Assembly (NCBI GenBank): GCA_964549765.1
Contig: CAZJWR010000008.1
Span: 23,376 to 87,375, forward strand
DNA from: CAZJWR01 sp964549765
Lineage (GTDB): Bacteria > Zixibacteria > MSB-5A5 > GN15 > JAAZOE01
Reading direction: 5' to 3'
DNA length: 64,000 nucleotides
This document shows, one piece after another, positions 50,869 through 60,192 of this stretch (position 1 is its first letter; every line of letters starts with the position of its first letter). Below the pieces are notes generated by a model that was not told where the DNA came from, made no database searches, and saw only the letters and a program-made list of their open reading frames with translations. The position numbers and the translations under genes are program-made.

Positions 50869-53430
50869 TTACATATCCAGCTTTTGCTGGGGATTCTCGC
50901 CGTCCTCGTTTTCGCCATCGCCTTTGGCCTCGGCGCCGTTTGATTTAGCTGCGGCTCCGTTGTCGCCGCCGCCATTGCCGGTGCCGCCGTTTTCTTCGAG
51001 CTTCTTGCGGCTGCCGAAGACCACGGCAACATCGGTGACCTTGTCGCCCGACTTGAGATTGATCATTCGAACGCCCTGGGTGCTGCGGCCGATAACGCGA
51101 ATGCCCGATACCGCCATCCGGTTGGCGATCCCGTGACGAGTCATCAGGATCAATTCGTCGTCGTCGAGCACCTCGCGGATGGACACCACCTTGCCATTGC
51201 GCTCGCTGCATTTGATATTGATGATCCCCTTGCCGCCGCGATTGGTAACGCGATACTCGTTGACGTCGGTGCGTTTGCCGTAGCCGTTTTCGGTCACCGA
51301 CAGAATCGACGACTGCCGCTTGACGACGACCATGCCGACGACATAGTCGCCCTTGGCCAGATTGATCCCCTTGACGCCGGCGGCAGTGCGCCCCATCCCG
51401 CGGACTTTGGATTCGGGGAAGCGGATGGCCTGCCCCTCGCGGGTGCCGAGGATGATATCGTTGGCGCCGTTGGTGACGACGCACTGGATGAGTTCGTCGC
51501 CTTTGCTCAGAGAGATGGCATTGATGCCGGTCTTGCGCGGGTTGGAATAGGCGTCCAGCGACGTTTTCTTGATCGTCCCCTGGCGGGTGGCCATGACGAT
51601 GTACTGGTTGGGATCGAATTCTCGCACGCGGGTGAACGTGGTGACATGTTCATCGGGCTGCAGGCTGAGCATATTGACGATCGGCCGGCCCTTGGCCAGA
51701 CGACCGCCACGCGGAATTTCATGCACTTTCAGCCAGTAGCATCGTCCCGTCGAGCTGAAAAACAGGATATATTGATGCGACGTGGCGATGAAGACATGCT
51801 CGGCGAAATCCTCTTCCTTGGTATCCATGCCGATGACGCCCATACCGCCGCGATTCTGGCGGCGATAGGCCAATACCGACAGGGATTTGATATATCCGGT
51901 ATGGGTGATGGTGATGACCATCTCCTCGTCGGCGATGAGGTCTTCGATAGTGAGCTCGTCGGTCTGATCGATAATCTCGGTGCGGCGGTCGTCACCGTAC
52001 TTTCGCTTGAGCTCCAGCACCTCTTCCTTGATGATGTTCATGCGGCGCGGTTTCGAGGCCAGAATCGATTTGAGTTCCTCGATCTTCTTGATCGTTGCGA
52101 GATATTCCTCTTCGATCTTCTGCCGTTCCAAACCGGTCAGTTTCTGGAGGCGCATGTCGAGGATGGCATTGGCCTGGATTTCCGACAGCTTGAATGTATT
52201 CATCAAGCCTTCGCGCGCATCCGGCACCGTCTTGGATTTTTTGATCAGTTCGATGACGGCGTCGATATTATCCAGCGCGATCTTGTATCCCTCGAGGATA
52301 TGGGCGCGGGCCTCGGCCTTACGAAGATCGAACTCGGTGCGCCGGACGACGACCTCGTGGCGATGCTCGATATATAACTCGATCAAATTCTTGAGCGACA
52401 GCTCCTTGGGGACGCCCTTGTCGAGGACAAGATTGATGATCGAGAAGGTCGACTGCAGCTGCGTCATGCCGTACAGTTGATTCAGCACAATTTCGGTCTG
52501 GCTGTCCCGTTTGAGTTCGATGACGACGCGCATGCCGTCGCGGTCGGATTCGTCGCGGAGGTCGGAGACGCCCTCGAGTTTCTTGTCGCGGACCAGGTCG
52601 GCGATCTTAACCAAAAGGGCCGATTTGTTGACCTGATAGGGAATCTCGGTGATGATGATGGCTTCCTTGCCCGATTTTTGTTTCTCGACGACGGCGCGGG
52701 CGCGGAGGGTGATGCGTCCCCGCCCGGTGCGATACGCTTCGCGAATACCCTCGCGGCCGTAGATGATGCCGCCGGTGGGGAAATCGGGGCCGGTAATGAT
52801 TTCCATCAGTCCGTCGTTGGTAATTTCAGGTTCATCGATGACAGCCATGATGCCGTCGGCGACCTCGGTCAGGTTATGCGGCGCGATGCTGGTGGCCATG
52901 CCGACGGCGATACCGGTGCTGCCGTTGCAGATCAGGTTCGGAAATCGTCCCGGCAGGACAACCGGTTCCTTGAGCGTGCCGTCGTAATTGGGTATGAAAT
53001 CGACCGTTTCCTTGTCGATGTCGGCCATCAATTCCATGGCGATGGGTGTCAGGCGGGCTTCGGTGTATCGCATGGCGGCGGCGCCGTCGCCGTCGATGGA
53101 TCCGAAGTTGCCCTGGCCGTCGACCAGCGGGTAGCGCATGTTGAAATCCTGGGCCATGCGCACCAGCGTCGGATAGACCACCTGTTCGCCGTGGGGATGA
53201 TAATTACCCGATGTATCGCCGGCGATCTTGGCGCATTTGCGAAAGGGCCGGCCGGGCGACAGGTTCAGCTCGTACATCGCCACCAGGATACGGCGATTGG
53301 ACGGCTTGAGTCCGTCCCGGACGTCCGGCAGAGCGCGATTGGTGATGACCGACATGGAATAATCGAGGTAGGAATTTTTCATTTCCTCTTCGAGGAAGAT
53401 CGGGACGATTTTTTGATGATCGAGGTTCAT
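50869..53430 (-). CDS. gyrA: DNA gyrase subunit A
   Basis: An 853-residue type IIA topoisomerase subunit that introduces negative supercoils with GyrB. The breakage-reunion domain has catalytic Y122 (AAMRYTEARL) in the same numbering as E. coli, and the DVRDGLKPSNRRIL and GNYHPHGEQVVY segments. In the quinolone-determining region the E. coli residues D82, S83 and D87 are E82, Q83 and P87. The C-terminal domain has the beta-pinwheel blades with a degenerate GyrA box (RQNRGGMG), and the tail is acidic and Gly/Asn-rich. A strong terminator follows. gyrB is not within 600 bases upstream. Confidence 0.96.
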   Translation of the reverse strand: MNLDHQKIVPIFLEEEMKNSYLDYSMSVITNRALPDVRDGLKPSNRRILVAMYELNLSPGRPFRKCAKIAGDTSGNYHPHGEQVVYPTLVRMAQDFNMRYPLVDGQGNFGSIDGDGAAAMRYTEARLTPIAMELMADIDKETVDFIPNYDGTLKEPVVLPGRFPNLICNGSTGIAVGMATSIAPHNLTEVADGIMAVIDEPEITNDGLMEIITGPDFPTGGIIYGREGIREAYRTGRGRITLRARAVVEKQKSGKEAIIITEIPYQVNKSALLVKIADLVRDKKLEGVSDLRDESDRDGMRVVIELKRDSQTEIVLNQLYGMTQLQSTFSIINLVLDKGVPKELSLKNLIELYIEHRHEVVVRRTEFDLRKAEARAHILEGYKIALDNIDAVIELIKKSKTVPDAREGLMNTFKLSEIQANAILDMRLQKLTGLERQKIEEEYLATIKKIEELKSILASKPRRMNIIKEEVLELKRKYGDDRRTEIIDQTDELTIEDLIADEEMVITITHTGYIKSLSVLAYRRQNRGGMGVIGMDTKEEDFAEHVFIATSHQYILFFSSTGRCYWLKVHEIPRGGRLAKGRPIVNMLSLQPDEHVTTFTRVREFDPNQYIVMATRQGTIKKTSLDAYSNPRKTGINAISLSKGDELIQCVVTNGANDIILGTREGQAIRFPESKVRGMGRTAAGVKGINLAKGDYVVGMVVVKRQSSILSVTENGYGKRTDVNEYRVTNRGGKGIINIKCSERNGKVVSIREVLDDDELILMTRHGIANRMAVSGIRVIGRSTQGVRMINLKSGDKVTDVAVVFGSRKKLEENGGTGNGGGDNGAAAKSNGAEAKGDGENEDGENPQQKLDM

Positions 53431-53673
53431 ATATATTCTATCCTTATTGTCCTTAACAGCTTAAGCCGTCTTACATATTTCCGGCAACCTTAAACATACG
53501 ATTTTTTTACCCAAAACGCAACGGTTGAGTTCGCCTTTTTGAGGCAATTCTGTCTCCGTAATACGCTGTACCGTAATAAATTACGGCGTTGCATCGCTTT
53601 TTGTTGAATAAAGCGACGCCGAATCCCATATATTGATAAACAGTGAATGATAATCATATCAGGTGGTGATGGA

Positions 53674-54105
53674 GTGACGTACGTACCGATGACGGGCGGA
53701 GGCGCAGCGGCAGCCGCAGCAGCGGCGGCGGCTCGCAGACGCATGCTCGAGGAGGAAGAAAAATTGACTACGTATAATAAACACGATCTGGAGGGATGGG
53801 AATTCAAAATCGTCCGGGCCAATACCAGCTATTTCAAGAAGCCCGAAAACCTGAAGCGCACCATGGACGAGGAAGCTCGCTCGGGATGGGAGATGGTCGA
53901 GAAGTTCGACAATCAGCGGGTGCGGTTCAAACGCCGTGTCGAAAAGCGCAAAGAGGACCAGTATCATCAGGATCTCGATCCCTATCGCACGACCGTGGGC
54001 ATCAACCAAGGGAAGCTCGCGTTGATCATCGTGATCAGCATTTTGCTCGGCACGGGAATAGCGCTCGCGATCGTCTTCGGCATCATCCGCCCGTTGGTGG
54101 AGTAA
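53674..54105 (+). CDS. Poly-alanine, C-terminally membrane-anchored protein
   Basis: A 143-residue protein of unknown function. The N-terminus is MTYVPMTGGG followed by ten alanines and RRRMLEEEEKL. A middle DUF4177-like unit, GWEFKIVRANTSYFKK followed by GWEMVEKFDNQRVRFKR, is a compact beta-alpha-beta shape. A C-terminal membrane helix (LALIIVISILLGTGIALAIV, about 115-135) points the rest into the cytoplasm. The start is placed at GTG 53674, preceded by AGGTGG; ATG 53647 in frame lacks a ribosome site. It is divergent from gyrA. Confidence 0.65.
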   Translation: MTYVPMTGGGAAAAAAAAAARRRMLEEEEKLTTYNKHDLEGWEFKIVRANTSYFKKPENLKRTMDEEARSGWEMVEKFDNQRVRFKRRVEKRKEDQYHQDLDPYRTTVGINQGKLALIIVISILLGTGIALAIVFGIIRPLVE

Positions 54106-54136
54106 TATAAATTTGCATCACGGATGCCTCAGGTAA

Positions 54137-54217
54137 CGCACTCCTTCAGGAGTGCGAAGTGGCATCGATCACAATCACTCACCCGGATGGCATTTTTCGC
54201 ACCGCTGAAGCGGTGCG
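54137..54217. terminator. Two palindromic hairpins between convergent genes
   Basis: CGCACTCCT/AGGAGTGCG at 54137-54156 and CGCACCGCT/AGCGGTGCG at 54198-54217, each a 9-bp perfect stem with a tiny loop. They lie downstream of the poly-alanine gene and of the convergent subtilase gene. A T run precedes rather than follows the second, so termination is not certain. Confidence 0.45.
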
Positions 54218-54349
54218 GCACCCATAATCAACTGACGACTCGTCTCATGCGGCGAAGCCGGTTGCGGTACGCATTTATGAGTGCGAGGAGGTATCCATAA
54301 TAGTAAGGGGTTTCATTTATTTATATCGGACCATTTTTCGACGTAGTGC

Positions 54350-57079
54350 TTACAGCACGTACTGGCAGGGTTCGGGACCGCCTTTGAAAATATAATTGAT
54401 GATATAGACGGCGTCGGAAATATTGGTTTTTCCGTCGCAATCGGCGTCGGCTTCGCTCATCCGTTTGGGCGCCGGGCCGCCCTTGAATATCCAGTTGATC
54501 AAATACACGGCGTCGGCCACGTTGACATCGGCGTCGCCGTTGACGTCGCCCGACATATTCCAGACGACATAGGCGTAATCGAAAAGAACGGCGCTGCTGT
54601 CGGTCACGATCCGTTCGGGCGGATCGCTGCGAAGGACGTACGGAACCGAGGCGCAGTCATAATCGGCGATACCCACCACGGCCGAATCGGCCAGGCCGGG
54701 CGTGCCGACGTTGAGATACTGGAAGGTGATATTGCCGTTCTTGGTCAGGATGATTTCGAACGTCGTCAGGGTATCTTCGGGATCGTTGTAATTGCCGACT
54801 TGGTAATATTCGACGACGAACGAATCGCGGGCAGAGGAGCGATAATAATAGACCGCTCCATGGCCGCCGCCGGTGGCGTCGAGGTTGAAATCGTCCCAGA
54901 ACGGCGACACGAATGTCGTAAACGGCGGGTTTGGGATGGGGACCGGGACGTAATACCCCTCGACATTGACATTAGAATCGGTGAATGAAATTGCGCCGTT
55001 GGCGCCGATATATAGCTGACCGTACGTTGTGTCATAATAGGGGAAATCGAAGCGGATAAAGAATTCGCCGGCGGTGCCGTCGTCGATCTTGAAATCATCG
55101 ACAAAAGGATTATACCAGGAAAAAGACGGTATTTTAATGCCGGCTGAAGTGATATCGACCCATTGAAACTCCGGGCCGCCGGGATCGGCCGAGGATTTGG
55201 ACGTGTATGTGGTGTCGGCGCAGGGAACGTCTACGAACACCGGTACTACGGCCCGCTGGTCGAGCGGCCCGCCGCTTTGGCCGTACTCGATGTCGATAAC
55301 GCCCTTATATATCTGCGTGCGATCCTCGAGAACCGTGGCGTCGAATATCACTTCGATCATTTCCGAACCCGACGGCGCGATGACACCGCTGGGTGTCGGG
55401 ACGACCAGCCACGGACCTATCGGATTTTTGGCCAGACTATCCGACGCCGTCAGCGAATAATCCAGAGCATAGTCCGGCGACGTATTGCCTAGCTCGAAAT
55501 ATGCGTTCAGCTGCGAACCCAGCGCGACGGTCGTGTCGAAATAGTTCGGGTTGACGGCGAGCATCGGAGGCGCGGGGAGAGCGGAATCGGCCGCTCGAAT
55601 ATCCGGCCGGGGACCGATATGATCGGTAATATTGACCTGCTGGGGCGATCCGGTGGCCGCGAGCACGTCCCGGAGGCGGTCGGCATCGATAGCCTGACCG
55701 TAACGAAGCTGGTAGATACCCTCGAGAGCCGCCACCGCTCCGGCGATAATCGGCGTCGCCGCCGATGTGCCGCTGAAATCGGGTGTGTAGTACTGTCGCG
55801 GATCACCGCCGCCGCTGAACAGATATCCATACCCGGTAGTAGTCACGCCGCGGCCATACCCCTGGAGATTGACCCGTTCGCCGTAATTCGAAAACGATAA
55901 TCGCGACCGGTCGACGCCATATGCCCCTGACGGCGGCGCGCCGGCTCCGATCATGATGGCGTGCGAATTGCGAAAGGCGGTGTCAAAGACATTTTCATAG
56001 ATGACGTCGTCGAGATTCTCGGCGCCGTTGCCCGCCGCCTCACAGACGATGATCCCTTTGGCCCAGGCCCGCTGGATGGCGTCGAACGTGGCCTGCCAGT
56101 ATTCCTCGCATACATATCCCAGCTGATCGGTGCGTTCCTGGAAATCATATCGCGGCCCGGGCGTATGGAGTTCGATCAGCATGACATCTCCGGCCTGCAT
56201 ACTGTCGGAGGCCCGGAGAATCGCCTCGGCCACGGTTATACCGCCGATAGACACCATGCCGATCTCGGCGCCGGGAACGATGCCGGTCACGCCGTAGCCG
56301 TTGTCTTCGCCGATCATGACGCCGATAACGGCCGAGCCATGGTTGCGCCAATCGGAATTATCGATCGGTGTGCCCCCGATAAGTCCCCCGACGGCTGTTT
56401 CCAGGTCTTCATGATCGAACTGCCAGTTGCCCTCAACATCGACGATCCTGACGCCCGCGCCGTCCCCGCCGGGGACGGTCCGCCCATAATCGGCGTCGAC
56501 GCCGCCGGGGGCCGGCCGCAGATAGTACTGAATACTGTCGTAATCGGGCGTCGTTGGCGGCAGATCGATCGCCGGGGCCGGTTTCGGTTCGGGATAGGCG
56601 ATTTCCACTTCGGGCAGGCGGTTGAGACGGTTAACCAGATCTTCGGCATCAGCGGCGGATGCAACCGGTACGACGAAATAATTATTCATATCCGCCAACT
56701 GATAGCCGGTCTTGCGCTCCAGCAGGTAGGTTTCTTTATCGACCTGTTTGGGTGATTTGTTCGCAAGACGCCTGATCCCGCCCCGGGAATGTTCGGCGGC
56801 GACGCGATTGATCTCACCCATGTTTTTGCCGGTCAGGGAATATATTTTTCCGCCGGCCAGTCGCCCGCGCGAACCCTCGATCAGCTTGACCACCACATGA
56901 TCGATGGCGGCCTCGGCGCCTATCGAAATATGCGACGATTTTATCGCCGGTTGTCGCGGGACAAGCCCGGTCGATTCCGCGGCGCGATCTTCGGCGACCC
57001 CATTGGTCGCGGCCAAAACGACGAGAGACAGGCTCAGGGCCAGACCGATTATGATAACGATGGCATATATTCGCCGCAT
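54350..57079 (-). CDS. Secreted S8 subtilisin-like protease with dockerin-like pair
   Basis: A 909-residue secreted serine protease. The signal peptide (MRRIYAIVIIIGLALSLSLV) is followed by a propeptide region and a catalytic domain at about 200-460 with D214 (VRIVDVEGNW), H247 (WRNHGSAVIG), the oxyanion N351 (AAGNGAEN) and S439 (FSGTSAATP). Beta-sandwich modules follow (about 500-825). Two dockerin-like loops (DVNVADAVYLINWIFKGG and TNISDAVYIINYIFKGG) and the tail GPEPCQYVL close the protein. ATG 57079 is chosen because GGAG lies six to seven bases upstream; the frame extends further without homology. It is likely surface-displayed and degrades external proteins. Confidence 0.92.
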   Translation of the reverse strand: MRRIYAIVIIIGLALSLSLVVLAATNGVAEDRAAESTGLVPRQPAIKSSHISIGAEAAIDHVVVKLIEGSRGRLAGGKIYSLTGKNMGEINRVAAEHSRGGIRRLANKSPKQVDKETYLLERKTGYQLADMNNYFVVPVASAADAEDLVNRLNRLPEVEIAYPEPKPAPAIDLPPTTPDYDSIQYYLRPAPGGVDADYGRTVPGGDGAGVRIVDVEGNWQFDHEDLETAVGGLIGGTPIDNSDWRNHGSAVIGVMIGEDNGYGVTGIVPGAEIGMVSIGGITVAEAILRASDSMQAGDVMLIELHTPGPRYDFQERTDQLGYVCEEYWQATFDAIQRAWAKGIIVCEAAGNGAENLDDVIYENVFDTAFRNSHAIMIGAGAPPSGAYGVDRSRLSFSNYGERVNLQGYGRGVTTTGYGYLFSGGGDPRQYYTPDFSGTSAATPIIAGAVAALEGIYQLRYGQAIDADRLRDVLAATGSPQQVNITDHIGPRPDIRAADSALPAPPMLAVNPNYFDTTVALGSQLNAYFELGNTSPDYALDYSLTASDSLAKNPIGPWLVVPTPSGVIAPSGSEMIEVIFDATVLEDRTQIYKGVIDIEYGQSGGPLDQRAVVPVFVDVPCADTTYTSKSSADPGGPEFQWVDITSAGIKIPSFSWYNPFVDDFKIDDGTAGEFFIRFDFPYYDTTYGQLYIGANGAISFTDSNVNVEGYYVPVPIPNPPFTTFVSPFWDDFNLDATGGGHGAVYYYRSSARDSFVVEYYQVGNYNDPEDTLTTFEIILTKNGNITFQYLNVGTPGLADSAVVGIADYDCASVPYVLRSDPPERIVTDSSAVLFDYAYVVWNMSGDVNGDADVNVADAVYLINWIFKGGPAPKRMSEADADCDGKTNISDAVYIINYIFKGGPEPCQYVL

Positions 57080-57224
57080 CAGGAACTCCATACGCAAAGG
57101 CGGGTAGGGCCGGTTTTGTATCGGCGGGCGATATCCATAATAAATATACGGCAAATTGTCTGTTTGTCAACAACTTGCCTGTTCATCTGTTATATCGGCA
57201 GATGAGCCGTTTTGTTCGGGGGTA

Positions 57225-58622
57225 TTATCCGAGGCGCAGCTTATTATTTACTTTTTCGATCCGGAGCGGGTAGCGATCGGTGAAACAACCAACGCAGAAA
57301 TCGCCGTCGGGAAGCGACGGCATGGTCAGCATCCCCTTGACCGATAGATATCCCAGCGATTCCACCTTCAAGTAACGCCGGATCTGCTCGATATTCTTCT
57401 GATTCGCGATCAGTTCCTCGCGGGTCGGCATGTCGATGCCGAAATAGCAGGGGGAGACGATCGGCGGCGCGGACACCCGAAAATGAATCTCGCGGGCCCC
57501 GGCCTGCCGTACCATCTGCACCAGCTTTTTCGAGGTCGTGCCGCGCACGATGGAATCATCCACGAGAACCACGCGCTGGCCTTTCAGGACGCCCTTGACG
57601 GGATTGAACTTCACCTTCACGTCGAGGTCGCGGATTTTCTGTTCGGGATCGATAAACGTCCGCCCGACGTAGTGATTGCGGATCAGGCCGATTTCGAATT
57701 TGATCCCCGACTCTTCGGAATACCCCAGCGCGGCGGTATTGGCCGAGTCGGGGATACCGATGACGATATCGGCGTCGGCGGGGTGTTCGCGGGCCAAGAG
57801 CCGTCCCAGGCGGCGGCGGACCTTATCGACGTTTTCGCCGAAGATGATCGAATCGGGCCGGGAGAAATAGATATATTCGAAAATGCAAAAGGCCCGGCGG
57901 TTCTTCTTGCCCATCGGGAATTCGGAGCGCAGGCCGTTCAGGGATATTTCAAGAACCTCGCCCGGTTCGATGTCACGCACGTACCGCGCGCCGATGATGT
58001 CGAAGGCGCAGGTTTCCGACGCCACCACCCAGTGGCCGTTGTGACGGCCCAGCGCCAGCGGGCGGAACCCCAGCGGGTCGCGGGCGGCGATGATGCTGTT
58101 TTCGCTGCAGAAAAGATAACAGTACGCGCCTTTGACCTTCTTGACCGCCTCACAGACCTTGCCGAATTGATCCCGGGCGTTCGATCGGGAAATCAGGTGC
58201 AGGATGATCTCGGTATCGGACGTCGTTTGAAAAATCGCCCCGGAATGTTCGAGCCGCTGTTTCAAGGACAGGGAATTGGTCAGATTACCGTTATGCGCCA
58301 CGGCCAGCATCTCATCGCGATTGGTGATAACGAACGGTTGGATGTTGGTGATGGAACTCGCCCCGGTGGTCGAATAGCGCGTATGGCCGACGGCGATTTT
58401 GCCTTTGAGATTATCGAAGATCGACTTGTCAGAAAAGACCTCCGACACCTGTCCCATCCCCTTGTACAGATGCAGCCGTCCCTTGTGGGCCGAGACGATT
58501 CCGGCCGATTCCTGGCCGCGATGTTGAAGGGAATACAGTCCGAAGTACGTCAGTTCGGCGGCTTTCCGGGCGCCAAAAATCCCGAATACCCCGCAGTTAT
58601 CATGGATCATGTCCTCGGCCAT
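57225..58622 (-). CDS. purF: Amidophosphoribosyltransferase PurF
   Basis: A 465-residue glutamine amidotransferase making 5-phosphoribosylamine, the first step of purine synthesis. A nine-residue propeptide precedes the nucleophile C10 (MIHDNCGVFGIFG). The type II glutaminase continues with QHRGQESAGI and GHTRYSTTG. The PRPP loop is VVLVDDSIVRGTTSKKL. Cysteines at about 244 (AFCIFEYIYF), in IVSPCYFGID and in DFCVGC fit the four ligands of the B. subtilis-type 4Fe-4S cluster, so this enzyme is of the iron-sulfur, oxygen-sensitive class. ATG 58622 follows GGGAG by eight bases and is preferred to the GTG three codons upstream. Confidence 0.96.
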   Translation of the reverse strand: MAEDMIHDNCGVFGIFGARKAAELTYFGLYSLQHRGQESAGIVSAHKGRLHLYKGMGQVSEVFSDKSIFDNLKGKIAVGHTRYSTTGASSITNIQPFVITNRDEMLAVAHNGNLTNSLSLKQRLEHSGAIFQTTSDTEIILHLISRSNARDQFGKVCEAVKKVKGAYCYLFCSENSIIAARDPLGFRPLALGRHNGHWVVASETCAFDIIGARYVRDIEPGEVLEISLNGLRSEFPMGKKNRRAFCIFEYIYFSRPDSIIFGENVDKVRRRLGRLLAREHPADADIVIGIPDSANTAALGYSEESGIKFEIGLIRNHYVGRTFIDPEQKIRDLDVKVKFNPVKGVLKGQRVVLVDDSIVRGTTSKKLVQMVRQAGAREIHFRVSAPPIVSPCYFGIDMPTREELIANQKNIEQIRRYLKVESLGYLSVKGMLTMPSLPDGDFCVGCFTDRYPLRIEKVNNKLRLG

Positions 58623-58649
58623 CGATCTCACTCCCGAAGAAAAACTTCA

Positions 58650-58677
58650 AATTTACACATTTTCCGCTGGCTGTCAA
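58650..58677 (-). promoter_or_regulatory. Promoter of purF
   Basis: On the minus strand a perfect TTGACA (58677-58672), a 16-base spacer and TAAATT (58655-58650), directly upstream of the purF start. Confidence 0.55.
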
Positions 58678-58892
58678 GCGGTTAAGTGCATATTATTATA
58701 TGCAGGTTTTGTGAAAAGATCTTCATACACGCCGGTACTTGCTGAATATGATTTGATACAGGGAAACGCGGTGTCGAGGCGGTGTCTCATATCCATATGT
58801 CGTTGATATGATAAGCGGGACATCGAGACGCCATGAGCGAAGCCGACTAATTTCGAGGCGGGGCATATGGTTTGCTCGAATGAGTTCACAGC

Positions 58893-59660
58893 ATGAGCGA
58901 TCCGGTCAAAAGAGAAGGCCTGCCCTATCGGGCGCTGGCGGAGGCGGCCCTGGCCGCCACCGATGGAAAACCGATCGAGGAGGTCGCCCGCAAGGGACTC
59001 GAGGCCGCTGTCGCCTATATTGATCTGGCGGCGGGCGCCCTGACGCTCTGGGACAACCAGGGCGACGTCCTCACCCGGGCTACGGCTTCTCAGTCCGATG
59101 AGGATAACGCCATCCTGCTCGACACCGAAAAGACGCTGCTGGAATCCCTGCGGCGCAATTTCAAGCTGACCTCGGCCTATCTGGAACTGGGCGGCGAGGT
59201 CGGACGGGCCGTCTTTTCACTTCCGATCGAAATCGGCGGGCGGCAGATGGGCGCTCTGGTGGGCGTCAAGATCGGGCGGGCGCGGCTTCTGGATTACGAT
59301 GAGTTCCTGCGGTCGCTGGCGGCGGTGCTGGCGCTGGCATCGGCGCCGTCCAAGGCTATTGATGATCTCGCCGTCGGCGTCAATCATGAAATCAACAACC
59401 TGTTGACGCCGCTTTTGGGCAACGTCGATCTGCTGATGGCCTCCGGCGACAAACTGCCGGCCGACGTTCGCCGCAAGCTGGAAATTATCCGCGATTCGGC
59501 CAACCAGATCAAGGAGGTAACAGCGCGGCTGAAGAATGCGTCAAAGCTGCCGCGAGTGCCATACGTCGACGGTGACTGGATGGTTAAGCTTTCGGGCGAG
59601 GATGAGAAGGACAAAGGAGAGAGTGAGACAGACACAAGCGAAACCGAAACGGAAGGATAA
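58893..59660 (+). CDS. GAF-histidine-kinase fragment without ATPase domain
   Basis: A 255-residue cytoplasmic protein. A GAF-like sensor (about 15-150, with GALTLWDNQGDVLTRATA and VFSLPIEIGGRQMGALVGVK) leads into a dimerisation and phosphoacceptor helix VGVNHEINNLLTPLLGNVDL with H165. The second helix KLEIIRDSANQIKEVTARL completes the DHp hairpin. A histidine kinase would continue into an HATPase_c domain, but here the frame ends in an acidic Glu/Ser/Thr tail (EDEKDKGESETDTSETETEG). It may be a phosphotransfer partner, an orphan sensor or a decayed kinase. The ribosome site is weak. Confidence 0.72.
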   Translation: MSDPVKREGLPYRALAEAALAATDGKPIEEVARKGLEAAVAYIDLAAGALTLWDNQGDVLTRATASQSDEDNAILLDTEKTLLESLRRNFKLTSAYLELGGEVGRAVFSLPIEIGGRQMGALVGVKIGRARLLDYDEFLRSLAAVLALASAPSKAIDDLAVGVNHEINNLLTPLLGNVDLLMASGDKLPADVRRKLEIIRDSANQIKEVTARLKNASKLPRVPYVDGDWMVKLSGEDEKDKGESETDTSETETEG

Positions 59661-60065
59661 CCTGAAAAAAAATTACATCCGACAATTACTCCCGGGATGA
59701 ATCCGCTCGCCGCCGGCCGCGGCGAGATTTGATACCACGACTTTAGGACCCCTTCTATCCCTTCCTCTCACCCGAAAGGCCGGTCGCCCCGCCGGCCTTT
59801 TCTTTCTTAGGCTCGATGCATCGGGGGGCGGGAGGACGGATCAGTGGTTGGATATCCGCGAAACGGGGTATCCTGAGTTCTACGCCTTCGTCGGCAGACG
59901 ACGGAGAGGCCGTCCCATAAACACTGATTTCAATTAAACCAATCGCGGTGGCCCACCCCAGCTTTACTGGGGTGGAATGTAGTTGACCGGCATACAATGA
60001 GTCATGGTCATACGCCGGGAGATTCACGTTTCTGCCAAATATAATCCGGTGGAAATCGATAAAAA
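59661..60065. other. Intergenic region with terminators, otherwise empty
   Basis: About 400 bases. A GC-rich hairpin CTCGCCGC/GCGGCGAG lies at 59706-59726 and a proper terminator at 59775-59803. The rest (59804-60065) is T- and C-rich near the terminator and holds no recognisable gene. A minus-strand frame of 90 codons across it lacks a ribosome site and any domain. Confidence 0.45.
59775..59803 (+). terminator. Rho-independent terminator of the GAF gene
   Basis: A 9-bp stem AAAGGCCGG (59775-59783) and CCGGCCTTT (59792-59800) with an 8-base loop and a T-rich end (TTTTCTTTCTT). Confidence 0.82.
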
Positions 60066-60097
60066 GAAACGGGGGAGACCGTTGTGGTCTCCCCCGT
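60066..60097 (-). terminator. Terminator of the large dockerin protein gene
   Basis: On the minus strand a perfect 12-bp stem ACGGGGGAGACC/GGTCTCCCCCGT with a 5-base loop, followed by a T-rich stretch (TTCTTTTTATC). It lies 86 bases past the stop. A diverged copy of this hairpin lies at 63879-63908. Confidence 0.75.
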
Positions 60098-60192
60098 CTG
60101 AAGCATTATCTCGGCAGGCGAAAAAGGCGATCGGCCAAAAATGTCGTTTCCGCCCGTCGTTCCAAAAATTACATCATCGAGTTTACGGCACG
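60088..60192. repeat. 105-bp exact direct repeat, copy 1
   Basis: Bases 60088-60192 are identical to 63896-64000 (constant offset of 3,808 bases). The repeat covers half of the terminator hairpin, the 3' untranslated sequence, the stop codon and the last codons of the 1,143-residue gene. The match runs to the end of the window, so the true repeat is longer. Confidence 0.95.

Noticed and set aside
51133..52377. A 414-codon plus-strand frame opposite gyrA
   Set aside because: gyrA is unmistakable on the other strand; the shadow has no motif or ribosome site.
59755..60027. A 90-codon minus-strand frame in the gap after the GAF gene
   Set aside because: It spans a terminator hairpin, has no ribosome site and no recognisable domain.
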